The position numbers were made by a program, and so were the translations under genes. The notes under the pieces were generated by a model. That model worked only from the letters and a program-made list of their open reading frames with translations, was not told where the DNA came from and did no database searches. From the NCBI GenBank assembly GCA_023333565.1, contig JAJKFH010001315.1:1860001-1924000 (forward strand): a stretch of 64,000 nucleotides of DNA, read 5' to 3'. Origin of the DNA: Puffinus mauretanicus (taxonomy: Eukaryota; Chordata; Aves; Procellariiformes; Procellariidae). Below, in pieces: positions 36,455 to 47,420 of this stretch (positions within the stretch are counted from its first letter, which is position 1; the number at the start of each line of letters is the position of its first letter).

Positions 36455-36583
36455 CTAGCTATTAAAAGCCAAAGAATATACGGAAACCAAACCAGGCACT
36501 GCACTTGGAATCAATGCACCGAGCGCAGCCTGGCCCGCCTCGCCTGCAAAACCATTTCGAAGCTCCTCCGGGGGGAGGGGAAG
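36455..36583 (+). other. Candidate plus-strand exon, 129 bases
   Basis: A very strong acceptor (TTTCTTTTTTCCTCAG ending 36454) and a good donor (GGAAG/GTGAGC, last exon base 36583) frame 129 bases, an exact multiple of three. The frame starting with codon CTA at 36455 is open across it (43 codons), and a second frame has an ATG at 36505 leading out into CpG island D. Neither translation matches a family I know. It may be a 5' UTR exon or short coding exon of the gene that owns the CpG domain, or a lncRNA exon. Confidence 0.42.
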
Positions 36584-37060
36584 GTGAGCCCCGGGCACCG
36601 CTCCCAGCGCCGCTCGCCAGGCCGCTTCCCTGCCCGCCGCCGGGCTCCCGCGCCGGGGGGGGCCGCGGGGCCCGGGCCCGGGCCCGGCCCCGGCCCCGGC
36701 CCCAGCGGGGCGCAGCCCTGCCCCGGCCGCGCTGCGGGGCCGCGGCGAGAGCCCCGCTACCGGGGGCCGGCCCCCCCCGGGCTGCCCCGCCGCAGCGTCC
36801 CGGCCTCCGCAGCCACTCGCGCCGCGCCGCAGGCGGCAGCGCCCTCCGCGGGGGGGGAGGCGGGAGGGGGGGCTGGTCCTCCGCGCCCCCTCCGCGCCCC
36901 GCGGAGCCGTGGGGGCTGTCGGAAGGGCTCCCACCCCCGCGGCGGGCAGGGGGCAGCCGGAGCCCCGCGGGGAAGAAGCGGCCGCCGGCGGGGCACCCCG
37001 CGCCTCCCGGAGAGGCCGGGCAGCGGGCTCCGGCTGCTGGCCGCTCCCCGCCTTGTCCCC
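36520..37060. promoter_or_regulatory. CpG island D
   Basis: The core is extremely GC-rich. Alternating GGCCCG/GGCCCC units at 36671-36706 and several G8-type runs make it quadruplex-prone. Three overlapping plus-strand open frames (79-254 codons) and two minus-strand ones are compositionally driven. The candidate exon at 36455-36583 reaches its left edge. Confidence 0.75.
36671..36706. repeat. GC-only (CCCGGG / CCCCGG)n tract
   Basis: Tandem GGGCCC and GGCCCC units are followed by CAGC. Both strands carry G runs, so hairpin or quadruplex formation is likely. Confidence 0.8.
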
Positions 37061-37200
37061 GGATTTACGGTTCCTGGCTCCTTTTCGCCTGTCATACTTC
37101 TCGTTTCGCTCACTCTGGTCTCTCCGGCCTCCTCCCGTAGAACTTTAATTCATTCAGCGATGAGAATGTAAGAGGCCCTTTGGTCTGCAGTCTCGCATCC

Positions 37201-40200
37201 TCTGCTAAATGCATTATTTTCTCTCTCTTGCTCGCAGTTCAGTACTCCGCGTCAATACTGCCGGGGACTTAGCTGGGCTGCCTCAAAGCTCACTTCGTTC
37301 CCTTTTCTGCTAGATCGTAGGGTGCCATGTGTATAACACATAGCATAACGGGGGTGAGACAGATGGCTGTCTCTCCCTGCACGTTACTGATTCTCTGCTG
37401 AACTTGTGTGACTCTGCTTCATTTTTTCCTTTGTACGTCTACACGCTGGTGGAAGCGAGAAGAGAAACAAAGCGGAGCCCATCCGTTTCCTTCGTAAGGC
37501 CGCTAGTGCCTGACTTGTGGAAAATAATAACTGATGTCCAAAGTTAGTTGCCTTCACTTGTCAATTTGATTTTGTTCACAAGTGGGAACTGCCAGTGCTT
37601 GTTCCCTAGCCAGTGGTTTTTAATATGTGGCCAACAATTGTTAGTGGTCACTTCCAGCTGAACTACTTCTGCTCAATGGGGGAAAAAAATCCCTTTGGAC
37701 ATGTTTTTTGCATCTTTGATCATATTTTTAGTCGAAAGTATCCATGTATGTCTGCAGTTCTTAGAGGCCTTGGAATATCTTGTGGTAATAAAGGCCAGGG
37801 TTTTGCATGATGATAGCAAAACCAAATATATTTTTTCTCAGTAGGCATCAGAAAGTTTCTTTAGTCATGACCTTATATCTGCTAAACACCGTAATCACCT
37901 TGGGAGCTATCACTTCAGGAAGCATATCCATTAATCTCCTACACTTGGTTTTCTTTCCCCCTTAAAAGTGTATAGATCACACTTAAAAGGCTTCCATCAA
38001 TTTATTTATTTATTTTATGGAACAAAAATTGCTTAGGAAAGAGAAGCTGCAGTGCACTTTTCTTTATACCCCATACAATGGGGTGATGTATATTTCTTTT
38101 TTCCATAGTGTGACTGTAAAGATCAGCGGGCTGGGTTGGCAGAGGTTGTGTGTAATGACTAACACTGTAAAAGTTATGTAAATAGGGGTGTTTGTGTATA
38201 TATAAGCTATGTCAACTGAAGTGATACCACGACATATTTTAAAAATATTTCAGTTAATATAGTAAATCACAGAGACAGAGCTTTGAAACATTTCTGCATG
38301 ATGTCAGAACCTGCGAGAGAAGTACTGCTTTATGATGAATTTGGGAGTTCACCGAATATAACTTATTCGTCAAGTAGCAGCAAAACACGAAGGTGCACGT
38401 TTCGAGTTTGTGCCTTAGTAAGCCGATTTCTAGTCATCTCTTTCAGTGTCTTTTTGTGTCGTTTTTATTGACACCGGTTTCTATTTTCTCCTTAGGTAGA
38501 GCAGCAAGAATGGGAACTTTAGGGGACTTGTTACCAAAACACAGAAACTGAATTTCCTTTCATTTTGTATGAGCTATCCAGAATTTTTTAGACACACGAT
38601 TCTCCCGCAGTATTTATTGATGTATCATTACAGGCCATGACACTATATTGTGGAAACAACAAAATACGGTAAAATCCTGTCATTAGTAAGGTTGTGTACT
38701 GGGCCGGTGTGATGTCTATATGAAATACGTATGTCTATATGAAATACGTGTATATTTATTTAGATGTAGTTCTGCGCAGAAGGGAGAGATCTGATAGACG
38801 TATTTGCTGGAAAGCAGCCGATTTCTACAGTGATAAAACTGGATAATTACATGTTCCCAAAGCCTTTTCAGCACAGAAGTAGGTGTTCTTTTAAAACATT
38901 ATTCTGTGGCAACAACAAATATTTGTGACATCATTGGAAGAGATTTCCTGCCAATTTTTAGTTTACTGTCTTTCAGAAAGTCTAGAGTTCTTTGGCACTG
39001 GTGAAACTGCTACACATACCCATCGTATATTCAAGTATTCAGTGAAGTTTTAAATAATTCTCTTTCAATTAGTACAACAGGAACCTGAAAAATGGATTTT
39101 CTCTTAAAGAAACAAGAATCAGTACGTAGATATTTCTTTCCTCCTCTTGTATATTTTAAAATACTCCTATCAGTTTTGTTTACTGTTTTGTCTCCTTAAA
39201 TTAAGAAGAAAGAAAACAGGATCCCAAATTTGGAAATCATTGCTTGGAAATTAGTTTAATCAAATATTTCTTGAGCCTTGTGAATTGGAAAGAGTAATAC
39301 AAAATTAGATATATTGGTAAACTAGGTTAATCAGAGTCATTCATTTATAGTGGAGAATAAATATCTATCAATCGATGTTTTTTTGAAGTCAGGCAAAACA
39401 TTCCATCAAGTTAATGTGTTTAAGGGTATCATATCAGGCACAGACAGGTACTAGAAGTGATAAAAAACAGATAACCTGCAACAAAATGATTTACAGATGG
39501 GTCATTATCTTCTGTAGAGAGGTTACGCAGATCATATTCTTTATAAAAAGAGAATGTAATTCTATAGAGCTAGGAGAATTACCTAAATAGGTCTGAATAT
39601 TTAATTTTTTTTCCGAGTAACTGGTAGAATTTGTCAAAGCAAAATTGTTTAGCCTTCTTACAGTGTTCTTAAGTATTCTTTATGTTTATTTTACCTGTTT
39701 GATAAAGCAAAGCTTGGGAAACATTTTGCTCCTTCCCGTGTGAACTTCGTAGTGCACACCTTTCAAATATGCACAAAAATGTTATGTGCAAATTAAAAAA
39801 AAAAAAAGCTGGGAAGTTTGATGTTCGTGATTTATTAGATTTCAGAACCTAATTCGTACAGCAAGTGCCTAAGTTGCATCTTTTCTATCGGTGGTAAGAG
39901 AGGATGTCATTTTTCCTATCTTTTTGAACTAGACAGAAAGGTGTGCAGTCAGTTGTTTCTCCAGTCACTGGTAGACTGACATAAGGCAACAGGAAACTCT
40001 AAAACCTCAGAGGTGCAGTATTGATTTGATTCCTAACTGCAAATCCTTCATATTGCTCCAAATATCTAACTTTACACCAATATTACCCATTCTTTTTATA
40101 GTGACACCATGCTTAGTAAAAAACTTCTAAGCACTGAGGTCAGGTGTTGAGATTGGATTCTAGTTTATTTTTTATGAATCAGATAAAGATTTCTGTGCAT

Positions 40201-41695
40201 GAGACCGTATGTGAAGATGAGAGAACACGAACATTTCCATATCAAAGGCAATATATCTGAGGCTGCATAGTAATTAAAATGCAGTGGTTTGGACTCTGTG
40301 CACTAGCACTTACGCAGAGCGTTGTTGGGACCTTGTGCAGCATGCAGGCGGTTGTCTCTTGCATACTTCTAGAAATATACTTATAATTTTGTACAAACAT
40401 TTATGCCAGTCCACACTTTTCTGTGGATAATTTGTATTTCATCCAAACCATTCAAAGTAGAAGTTATTTTTTGAGCAACCCCCTCATTATGGCTTTTGTG
40501 CATCAACTATTTTTATTCTGGTTGTTTGTATTTCCTCTTACCAGAATGATGGCTTGTTTATAGTTGTATTTTTTTGTGTGTTTCTCTAAGACCCCTTCTA
40601 TATACCACTGAAATTTTACTACTTGCTTGAAATATCTTGTATTAGAAACCAAAATGCTAGTATCTTTTTAGATTTATTGAAGACGGTGTGATTTCTTACC
40701 TACCATACTTTATGGCAAATTAAATATTTTTAATGAAACAATATGTATTTACTAAGTCCAACTAACTGGTACACAACATAAGGAGAATTAATACATTGCT
40801 CCAAGAACCTGCCCATGTGGGAAAATTGGCATAAGATACTGCAGGGCGCTCCCTATCCGGATACTCTTTTCTGGAATAAATGTGACCCGAGTCGACCGCC
40901 CTGGTGAGGAGCTGTTCTGGAAGGGCTGCTGTTGAATTGTTTACTTCATGAACCGTATTGGTCAGTGTCCCAGTGCGGAGGAGGCAGCGAGTGCTGCAAA
41001 TTTCCTCATTACTCATAGATCCGTGTCCTACAGAGACCCTATCCATTAATGCTCCAAAACGAGTGAGGTGAAGCTTTTGGGAAGTCTTCATATTTAAACA
41101 GATGTTTGTGCTGTGAAAGTATTGTATTTCGGCAATCTTGCAATCTCGCTTCATTTTGTCTAGTTTTAGGTTACAATTGGTGTATGAATACATGAGTACT
41201 TTGAGTTAGAATATCACACTTTCAGAGATTGTTCCGCATGCTTTTTACATCTGTATTATTGTTGTGGATGGGCTTGTTCAACTGAGTTCCTGACCATTTG
41301 TGGTTAGCAAAAACCCATGGTATTTTTACACAAGTCGGGGGGTTAACCTCAATGTCATGGCCTAATTCCAGCTAAGATAGGATGTAGTTGCCCATCTACA
41401 TTCTTCTTACAGTTTTAACTGGCTCAGTTAATCCTCCCTTCCTTTCCTCAATGCGGTAGAGTAGCCTCCTAAGGACATTCGCAGCATTTTACCTCAGAAG
41501 TACCAAATCCAGCTGTTGAAGTAATAGTTGGAACTAGATAATGAATCCCATTTTGGGAGCTTTCTGGATGAGAGGGGTGCCATATGCCTGATGGGCTGAT
41601 TATTATTATTAGAATGAACGTTTTGAAGGATTTAATATAGACGGTATTTGAATGTTGAGCTATTTCAGAGGAATATTTTGATATAATATGAAATT
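37201..41695. other. AT-rich unique sequence, no gene recognised
   Basis: CpG density drops sharply after about 37.2 kb. No gene or transposon is recognised. A 19-base tandem duplication lies at 38712-38749. Confidence 0.55.
38712..38749. repeat. Exact 19-bp tandem duplication
   Basis: The unit ATGTCTATATGAAATACGT occurs twice head to tail (38712-38730 and 38731-38749) with no mismatch, implying a recent duplication or selection. Confidence 0.92.
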
Positions 41696-41700
41696 TGACA

Positions 41701-41790
41701 GATTCTCAGCTGGCATAACCCAGTGTAACTCCATTTACTTAAGTGGAAGGGTGCCATTTTAATCTAGCCACAAGTGCATTCCTTAGGACA
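41701..41790 (+). mobile_element. Ancient sauropsid palindromic repeat (decayed)
   Basis: The order GCTGGCATAACCCAGTGTAA, CTCCATTTACTTAAGTGGA and GTGCCATTTTAATC resembles an old dispersed repeat of turtles, crocodilians and birds. Its consensus carries a self-complementary 'ctccattgacttcaatggag' core and a 'tttacaccagct' end. The central TCCA...TGGA arms are still visible. Recognition is from memory and the borders are approximate. Confidence 0.5.
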
Positions 41791-44351
41791 TGATGCAGTT
41801 CCTTCTGGATTCAGTGGAAAGACCTTTCTGTGACTGTGCTGGGAGGGGGGTTGCGTGTGAAGGCCCTGTTCGCATTGGATTTGCTGTAGAAAATAACCTG
41901 GTTTCAGCTTATGGCTTTAGGATGACATTAACAGCAATCCATCTCATGTAAACTACGTATTAGATCAACTGTCTCTCCATATCTAATCTTCCAGCGGGTC
42001 TTCTGGTACAGCATATGCAGCGTGTGGGGATTCTGGCTGCTGGCTTCCTGTAGCTGCGGAGGCTGTAGCTGTGCAGTTTGGTTTTTTTTTTTTCTTTCAA
42101 TCACACCTGATCTGCTGAGGGCAGATTACCTTCCTGCAGATCCTTTCATATTTTTCTTCTGCTGAGGGATTCATGTAGGCCACTACCGTAAGAGTATACT
42201 TTATTCAACCTTTAGTGCAAGTATATGTAGATGTGCACGTGAAAATTTTTAATGTACATAAGTAGACATGTTTCACCATAATTTTACTAGTATTTTTGTT
42301 ATGGTAGTGCCTACAATTGAGATTTTGTATTCACCTCTGGTTTACATGTGTACATTCTTACATTCTGCTGTCTCTATCTATTCTCATTGCTTGCCCAAAA
42401 GGTCAAAGATGAATTCTAGGAAAACCATTTCATGCTTTCTGGTTGCCTTCTATAGGCTATAGTTCCCATTAATACTACCTGTTCTTTCCACATAGAAATT
42501 ACGGTACCTGTGGTATTTCCCTTTGAAAGTAACAATGGAATCTTTTCATTTATTTCAAAACAAGCTAGATATGATCAGCTTTTCATCTTGATTTCATGAG
42601 CTAGAAGGTAGTTAACTGGTGTTGGGATGGGATGACAGCTACACAGGCTGTGAGGACTAAGTTTACAGAAGTGTAGTGAGATGGAAAAATGTGAAACAGA
42701 AGAGATCAAGAAAGAAAGGTAATGCCACCTAATATTCTAGAAAAAGGAGTAAGATAAAACATACTCTCATTTCTGCTGAGCAGTAGTACAACAGAACTTT
42801 TGTACTCTTCTTAGTGGTGTTATTTATGTATTTTGATCACTCTTAGAATACCCCAAGTTACAAATCTGTCAGCATAACTGCCAGAGAAAAAAGGAACGTT
42901 CCTGTGCTAGAAGATCTGCCTAGATTTAAAGTACTGAGCGGGCAATCACTTTGCTGCCTTAAGGTGGAAGAATGTGCTAATATTGGCCATTCTGGCATCT
43001 GGTTACTTTGGACGGGGAGAGCAGATGCTATTAGCCTTTCTACTTCAAAGCTATCTTGTTGCTGCAGGTAAATAAATCACAGGCTCCCTTTATTCTTCAG
43101 GATTGACTTACACAGGTCAGGGATATGTTAGCTTATGCATTATCATGCCTTCGGGCTTCTGCACCATATGCATGATGCTCCTGAGGGATGGCAAGTTTCA
43201 GGTAGTCCCCACGAGGCGCAACAGTCCCTCCGACGATTCACCCTTCGCTGCCTCTCTATAGGAACTCCCATAGGCACGGAGGAGTCAGGTCAGGTGTGTC
43301 TCTATGCTCCCCCCCAGCGCGCCACCTAGACTTCAAGGGACCATGTCTGCAGAGCATTCAAGCAGTTCAGTGGGCCTTTGTTCCCTGCTTTGCAGATCTT
43401 CCCTCAGCCTTTGGGGAAAGCCAAAAAAGTTTTATTTTCTGTCCTTGCTTGTGTACACAGCCTTTCCTTGTGATCCCTTTTTTCCTCAGTCAGTGAAAAC
43501 TCCTTATTATTTTAATCTTCACCACTGCCCCTAAACAAGAATGATTCAATCTGTAATGTTTATTTTAAGAATGTAACAAAAACTCTAATTAGTGATGGTA
43601 GTGGAGACACACCGGCGTGTGTTTTAGTGCAGCTGTACTGCCATGCATTTTATGGGGTGAATGGGTGTGTCCACTGACGGTTGATTTGGAAACACCATTG
43701 CACAACACTTTGAGGAATGGGGTCAAATTACAGACCCGAAGTCAAGATGATGGTGTAAAAGTGAAAGGCTTTGAATGCAGTGAGTGTTATATATAGTCTT
43801 TTCAGGGAAAGAGAAAATGTGGGTAGGAGACAGAAGGTAGTTGAGGGACCTAAAGAATAATTACTGAGGATTAACTGGAGTTTCTAGTTTATGACATCCT
43901 CCCTTAGACAGGTTGAATTCAATTTTTCATGGAGTATGTTGTGTAACATGACCAAAGGCAAAAGGAACACGAGGAAATTGTTTTGCTGAATCGTATGTAA
44001 GGGTGATTTCTTACAGAAGTTCAAACTTCAAGGCAAGAAGCTGTTGGTGATTCTACTTCGGATGGATTTTTTTTTTCCTTCCCCAAAGTGGCACAGAAAT
44101 GCCTAGGATAACAAATAAACCAGTAAGAGACAAATCCAGCTCCAAATTGTTTTTGATTACTGCGTTCCTCTTGTGGGAGACTTTCAGTAATTCAGCATGG
44201 GATGATTAGATAAAGAAGGTGAACGCTCGTTTTCCCTCACGCTGTCTAAGCGTGGCTCCCACATGATACTTCCTGTCTTTCGCATATTGTCCCTTTAGTA
44301 TCGATAGCAACTAGATGCAAATCAGCATGGCATCTGCTAGTTTGTTTTCAG
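41791..44351. other. AT-rich sequence, no gene recognised
   Basis: Nothing recognised. A GC-richer patch at 43130-43330 has an open frame of 64 codons without family resemblance, and it may be part of a decayed repeat. Confidence 0.5.
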
Positions 44352-44433
44352 CTGACTGGGCTAACCAGCAGATACGGAATGTATCGCCAGGAGGCTGTGA
44401 CCTCATCACAGACCATGGCATTCCCACAAGCAG
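44352..44433 (+). other. Candidate internal exon, 82 bases
   Basis: The acceptor TAGTTTGTTTTCAG (ending 44351) and donor GCAG/GTAATG (last exon base 44433) frame 82 bases. Two of three frames are open across it, with CpG retained (ACGG, TCGCC) in an AT-rich neighbourhood. One frame reads with a SRYGMYRQEAV stretch, the other with IRNVSPGGCDLIT. I cannot assign either to a family. The upstream 140 bases, with ATGCAAAT at 44315, also look less decayed than the surroundings. It could be an isolated short exon or a conserved regulatory element. Confidence 0.28.
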
Positions 44434-47299
44434 GTAATGAAGCACCCCTATGGAGTGTAGCTAAAGTCCAAATCCTCTGCAGAGTTCTTACATATTCAAT
44501 TTAAACAGCTCACCCAAACTTTAAAGCTGTCCCTTGATTTTTTTTTTAAATCCATTCACTGTTGTAGCTGGAACAGCAGCTGTCGCTGGTCTCTGCCGAT
44601 GCCGCACCATGCTGAATTGGGCCTTCTTGGGAGAAAGGGAGGGATGAAAAAACAAAGGGAGAGGAAGAGGAGGGGAAGGGATGTGAAAGGACAAAGGTGG
44701 GAGGGAAGAGTGAATGTGTTGAACTGAATAGTAACTGTAGCGCTCTTATTGCTGTTGAACGTGCATCGAGAGTATCTGTAGTCACACAGTATTTGGTAAT
44801 AGCTTGATACATTTAAATTATTAAAATTTCTCCTTTAGTGCTTACTGTATTCAGGACTGAACTCCATATTCCTCTTCTGTTGCTCATCAAGTTGTTCACG
44901 ACAAATACTTTGGGACACAAGTTATCTGTCCTTGCTGTCTGAGAAAAAGTAGGCTTCTGGGGAAGGTTTGAGTGGATCAGTTTGGTCATTTTTGTATTTT
45001 TTAGCAAGTCTTGTATGTGTACTTAAATATTATTTATATGAACAGCCCGTGAATACTTAGCATGAATCTTAAACATTTTTGTGTTTTACTGATCCTTCTA
45101 ACAACTGATGGATAGCAAATATTGTTGAAATGCTTTACAGATTCTGAATGATCAGTATAAGTTAGTAATCCCAATACACTTGCACACCAATTTGTGGTCT
45201 GAATGTTGAATGGGAAATGAAATTATATTTTATGTCTTTTAGATCTTTTTAGCGATGAAGGTTTGAGACTAGCTAAAAGCAAAGCAGAAATGAAATAGGT
45301 GCTTTAGAACCCGAAGCAGTCAGTTTCTGTGAATGAGAAGAGAGGGAGAATACTTCAGGGAGAGGAAATGAGAGGGGAAAAAAGGAAGAAAGGGGATAGG
45401 GTGAGAAGCAAAGAGACAGAAAAAAACCTAGGATATGTGGGGGCAGATCAGCATTAGTGGATGCAGCCTTTCCAGGCATACTTAATGACTTTATTCTCCT
45501 CCTTCACCTGTACTCTTCCACTTTCCAAGAAACTGAGGATGAGATATCAAAATCAGTGTTGCTGTCACTCACAATCAGATGGGATATTAATTGAGCTTAG
45601 AGTGGGAGTAATGACCAAACAGCTGTTCAGAACCTCCAGAACTGGGAATATTGTGCTATGCAAAAGGGAAAAATAGTTTTCCTGTGTTCTCAGCTTTCTG
45701 GAAAGTTGTGCAGTTCTTATACTTTTAGTGAGAGTTTTTTTTTGGACTTCCTGTGGTAGACAGTTCTTTTAGAAGAACTTTAGAAGACCGTGGCCTGTAG
45801 TCTTCCAGTTATGCATGTTGGGCTGGACCGGGCCCACTGCACCATGTTTAAATAGCTGAGACGCAGGCTGGCCTGCTAGTTCTGTTGTAGAGGTAACAAA
45901 TAGGGAGCCAGTCCAAAAATATAAGAAATATGAAGCTTTATCATGAGAGGCATCGAGCCACTGAAACCAGAGAAATCCAGGGAAAGATCCATAAATCCTC
46001 AATGTCTCTCCTAAAAGCGTCCAAGGTTAGTAGGATCATCCATTACCGTGGCTTGGTTGGAATTCTTGAGGATGTAAAAATATGCCACGGTGCATGTCAG
46101 CTCTTTTTCTTGGTGAATGCTGTAGACCAGGGTTCCCCATAGCAATGTTCTGTCTAGTTAAAGCTGCTGGATCGTGGCAGTCGACTGTCTGGTGATTTTA
46201 GGGTCACTCTATTACTGGTTATGCATGTTCGCTATTTCGTTTCCATGCCACAGTGTAATACAGTTGTCCAAGTGGCACAGCAGCCACTACGCAAAAGTGT
46301 CTTTCAAAATTTGTTTCGAATCTTGTTTCAGATATGAAGGTACATGTGGTTCTTTCTATTCCCTTTAAGTTTCTCTGTGCAAATTCTCACGTGATTAATG
46401 TGTCAGTATCTTACTAAGCTATTTTAAAATTCAGGTTCCAATAAAATGCCTTCACTTGTGTTTAAAAATATTTGGTATTTCAAATTTTTGCAATGAATAG
46501 GGCCCTGAAATAAAAAAAAAAAGGCCGAACATAAAACAAACCCCTTTTGCACACAGATAAAAGGCTGTTTAACATTAGCCATTACTTGTTTGATGTGAGA
46601 AATTAATTTACTTGCATCTTGCTCTTCTGCTGTTTTGCTTGTCTGAAAGCACGCTCGGTGTCACACCAGTTTTCATAAGTCACGCTGGGGCCTCAATCTC
46701 CTCGTGGTGAATTCCAGAGCTGTGGTAAAGGCAATCGCTGGGTAAGAGATTCTCCTTTGCCAGAAGTCACTAACAGCCACAGGCTGCCTGTTCGCTGATG
46801 TTGGAGCCATAATGAATATGATCAGACTTACGAAGAGCAGTTTGCCTCATCACAATTTTTGTATTAAAATAAATAGCAATGGTGAATTGGGTAGTTGGCA
46901 TTTATTCCCAATAATTCAGGCAATGATGATTCTTACAACTGAACTCAGCAGCACGTTTTTTCTCAGCCAGAGGAGCTGATGGGCTTTGGTCCTTTTTCTA
47001 GGCCTAAGGGAAAATCTTTTTTTTTCTTTCTTTTTCTTTTTTTTTTTTTTTTTTGGCACCCAAACCAAAAGAAAATGGACCACAGGAATGGCTGCTGAGC
47101 CCTCATTCTTCTCCTTGTAGTTGTGGAAGAAGAGTACTCTGAACCCATAGCCTCTGAATGGTTCACGTCTTTAGAATGAAGCTCAGAGTTACTGGCTGAA
47201 GCAGGTAGAAAATTCATTTGCTTGAGCTCTTTCAGGTCCAGCTGATAACACTCAGGGTTCAAGTCCTGGAAGATACCAAGTGCTCTGGTCCTAGTTCAA
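44434..47299. other. AT-rich sequence, no gene recognised
   Basis: Short open frames only. A purine-rich segment (about 44630-44710) and a second (about 45330-45425) are low-complexity. A T-rich tract is at 47016-47054. Confidence 0.5.
47016..47054. repeat. T-rich tract with CTTT interruptions
   Basis: T runs with a few C make a pyrimidine-only stretch of about 39 bases. Confidence 0.85.
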
Positions 47300-47420
47300 C
47301 AGACTATATAAGCACATGCTGAGCTTTAAAGCCCGTGAATAATCTCAGTGGGAATGAGACTATGTATGTGCTTAAAATTCAGCATGTAGTTAAGTACTTT
47401 GTTGGACTGGAGCCAACGTG
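47300..47420. mobile_element. Ancient palindromic sauropsid repeat
   Basis: The left half carries AAGCACATGCTGAGCTTTAAAG and the right half the imperfect reverse complement CTTAAAATTCAGCATGTAGTT. Between them a CTCAGTGGGAATGAG segment echoes the 'cccattgaagtcaatggg' centre of an old repeat common in turtle and crocodilian DNA. After the right arm comes AAGTACTTTGTTGGACTGGAGCC, matching the usual 'aagtgctttgctggatcggggcc' end. The self-complementary layout suggests a non-autonomous DNA-transposon-like origin. The family is from memory and unverified. Confidence 0.6.

Larger units (their letters stand above)
26600..37200. promoter_or_regulatory. CpG-rich regulatory/promoter domain (about 10.5 kb)
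   Basis: Between the AT-rich flanks this block contains four dense CpG islands and many CpG dinucleotides in the DNA between them. Splice-type signals and TATA boxes are also concentrated here. Extended multi-island domains with few transposons are characteristic of promoters of vertebrate developmental transcription factors and other Polycomb-regulated genes. No homeobox, zinc-finger or other coding segment is recognisable inside, so the block would represent alternative promoters, untranslated exons and regulatory DNA. The gene itself is not identified. Confidence 0.6.

Noticed and set aside
36407..37171. 254-codon plus-strand open frame and overlapping 211-codon frame
   Set aside because: Most of it lies in CpG island D and is proline/arginine/glycine/alanine-rich in every frame and strand, as expected where stop codons are rare. 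No domain is visible. Only the splice-bounded part 36455-36583 is kept as an exon candidate.
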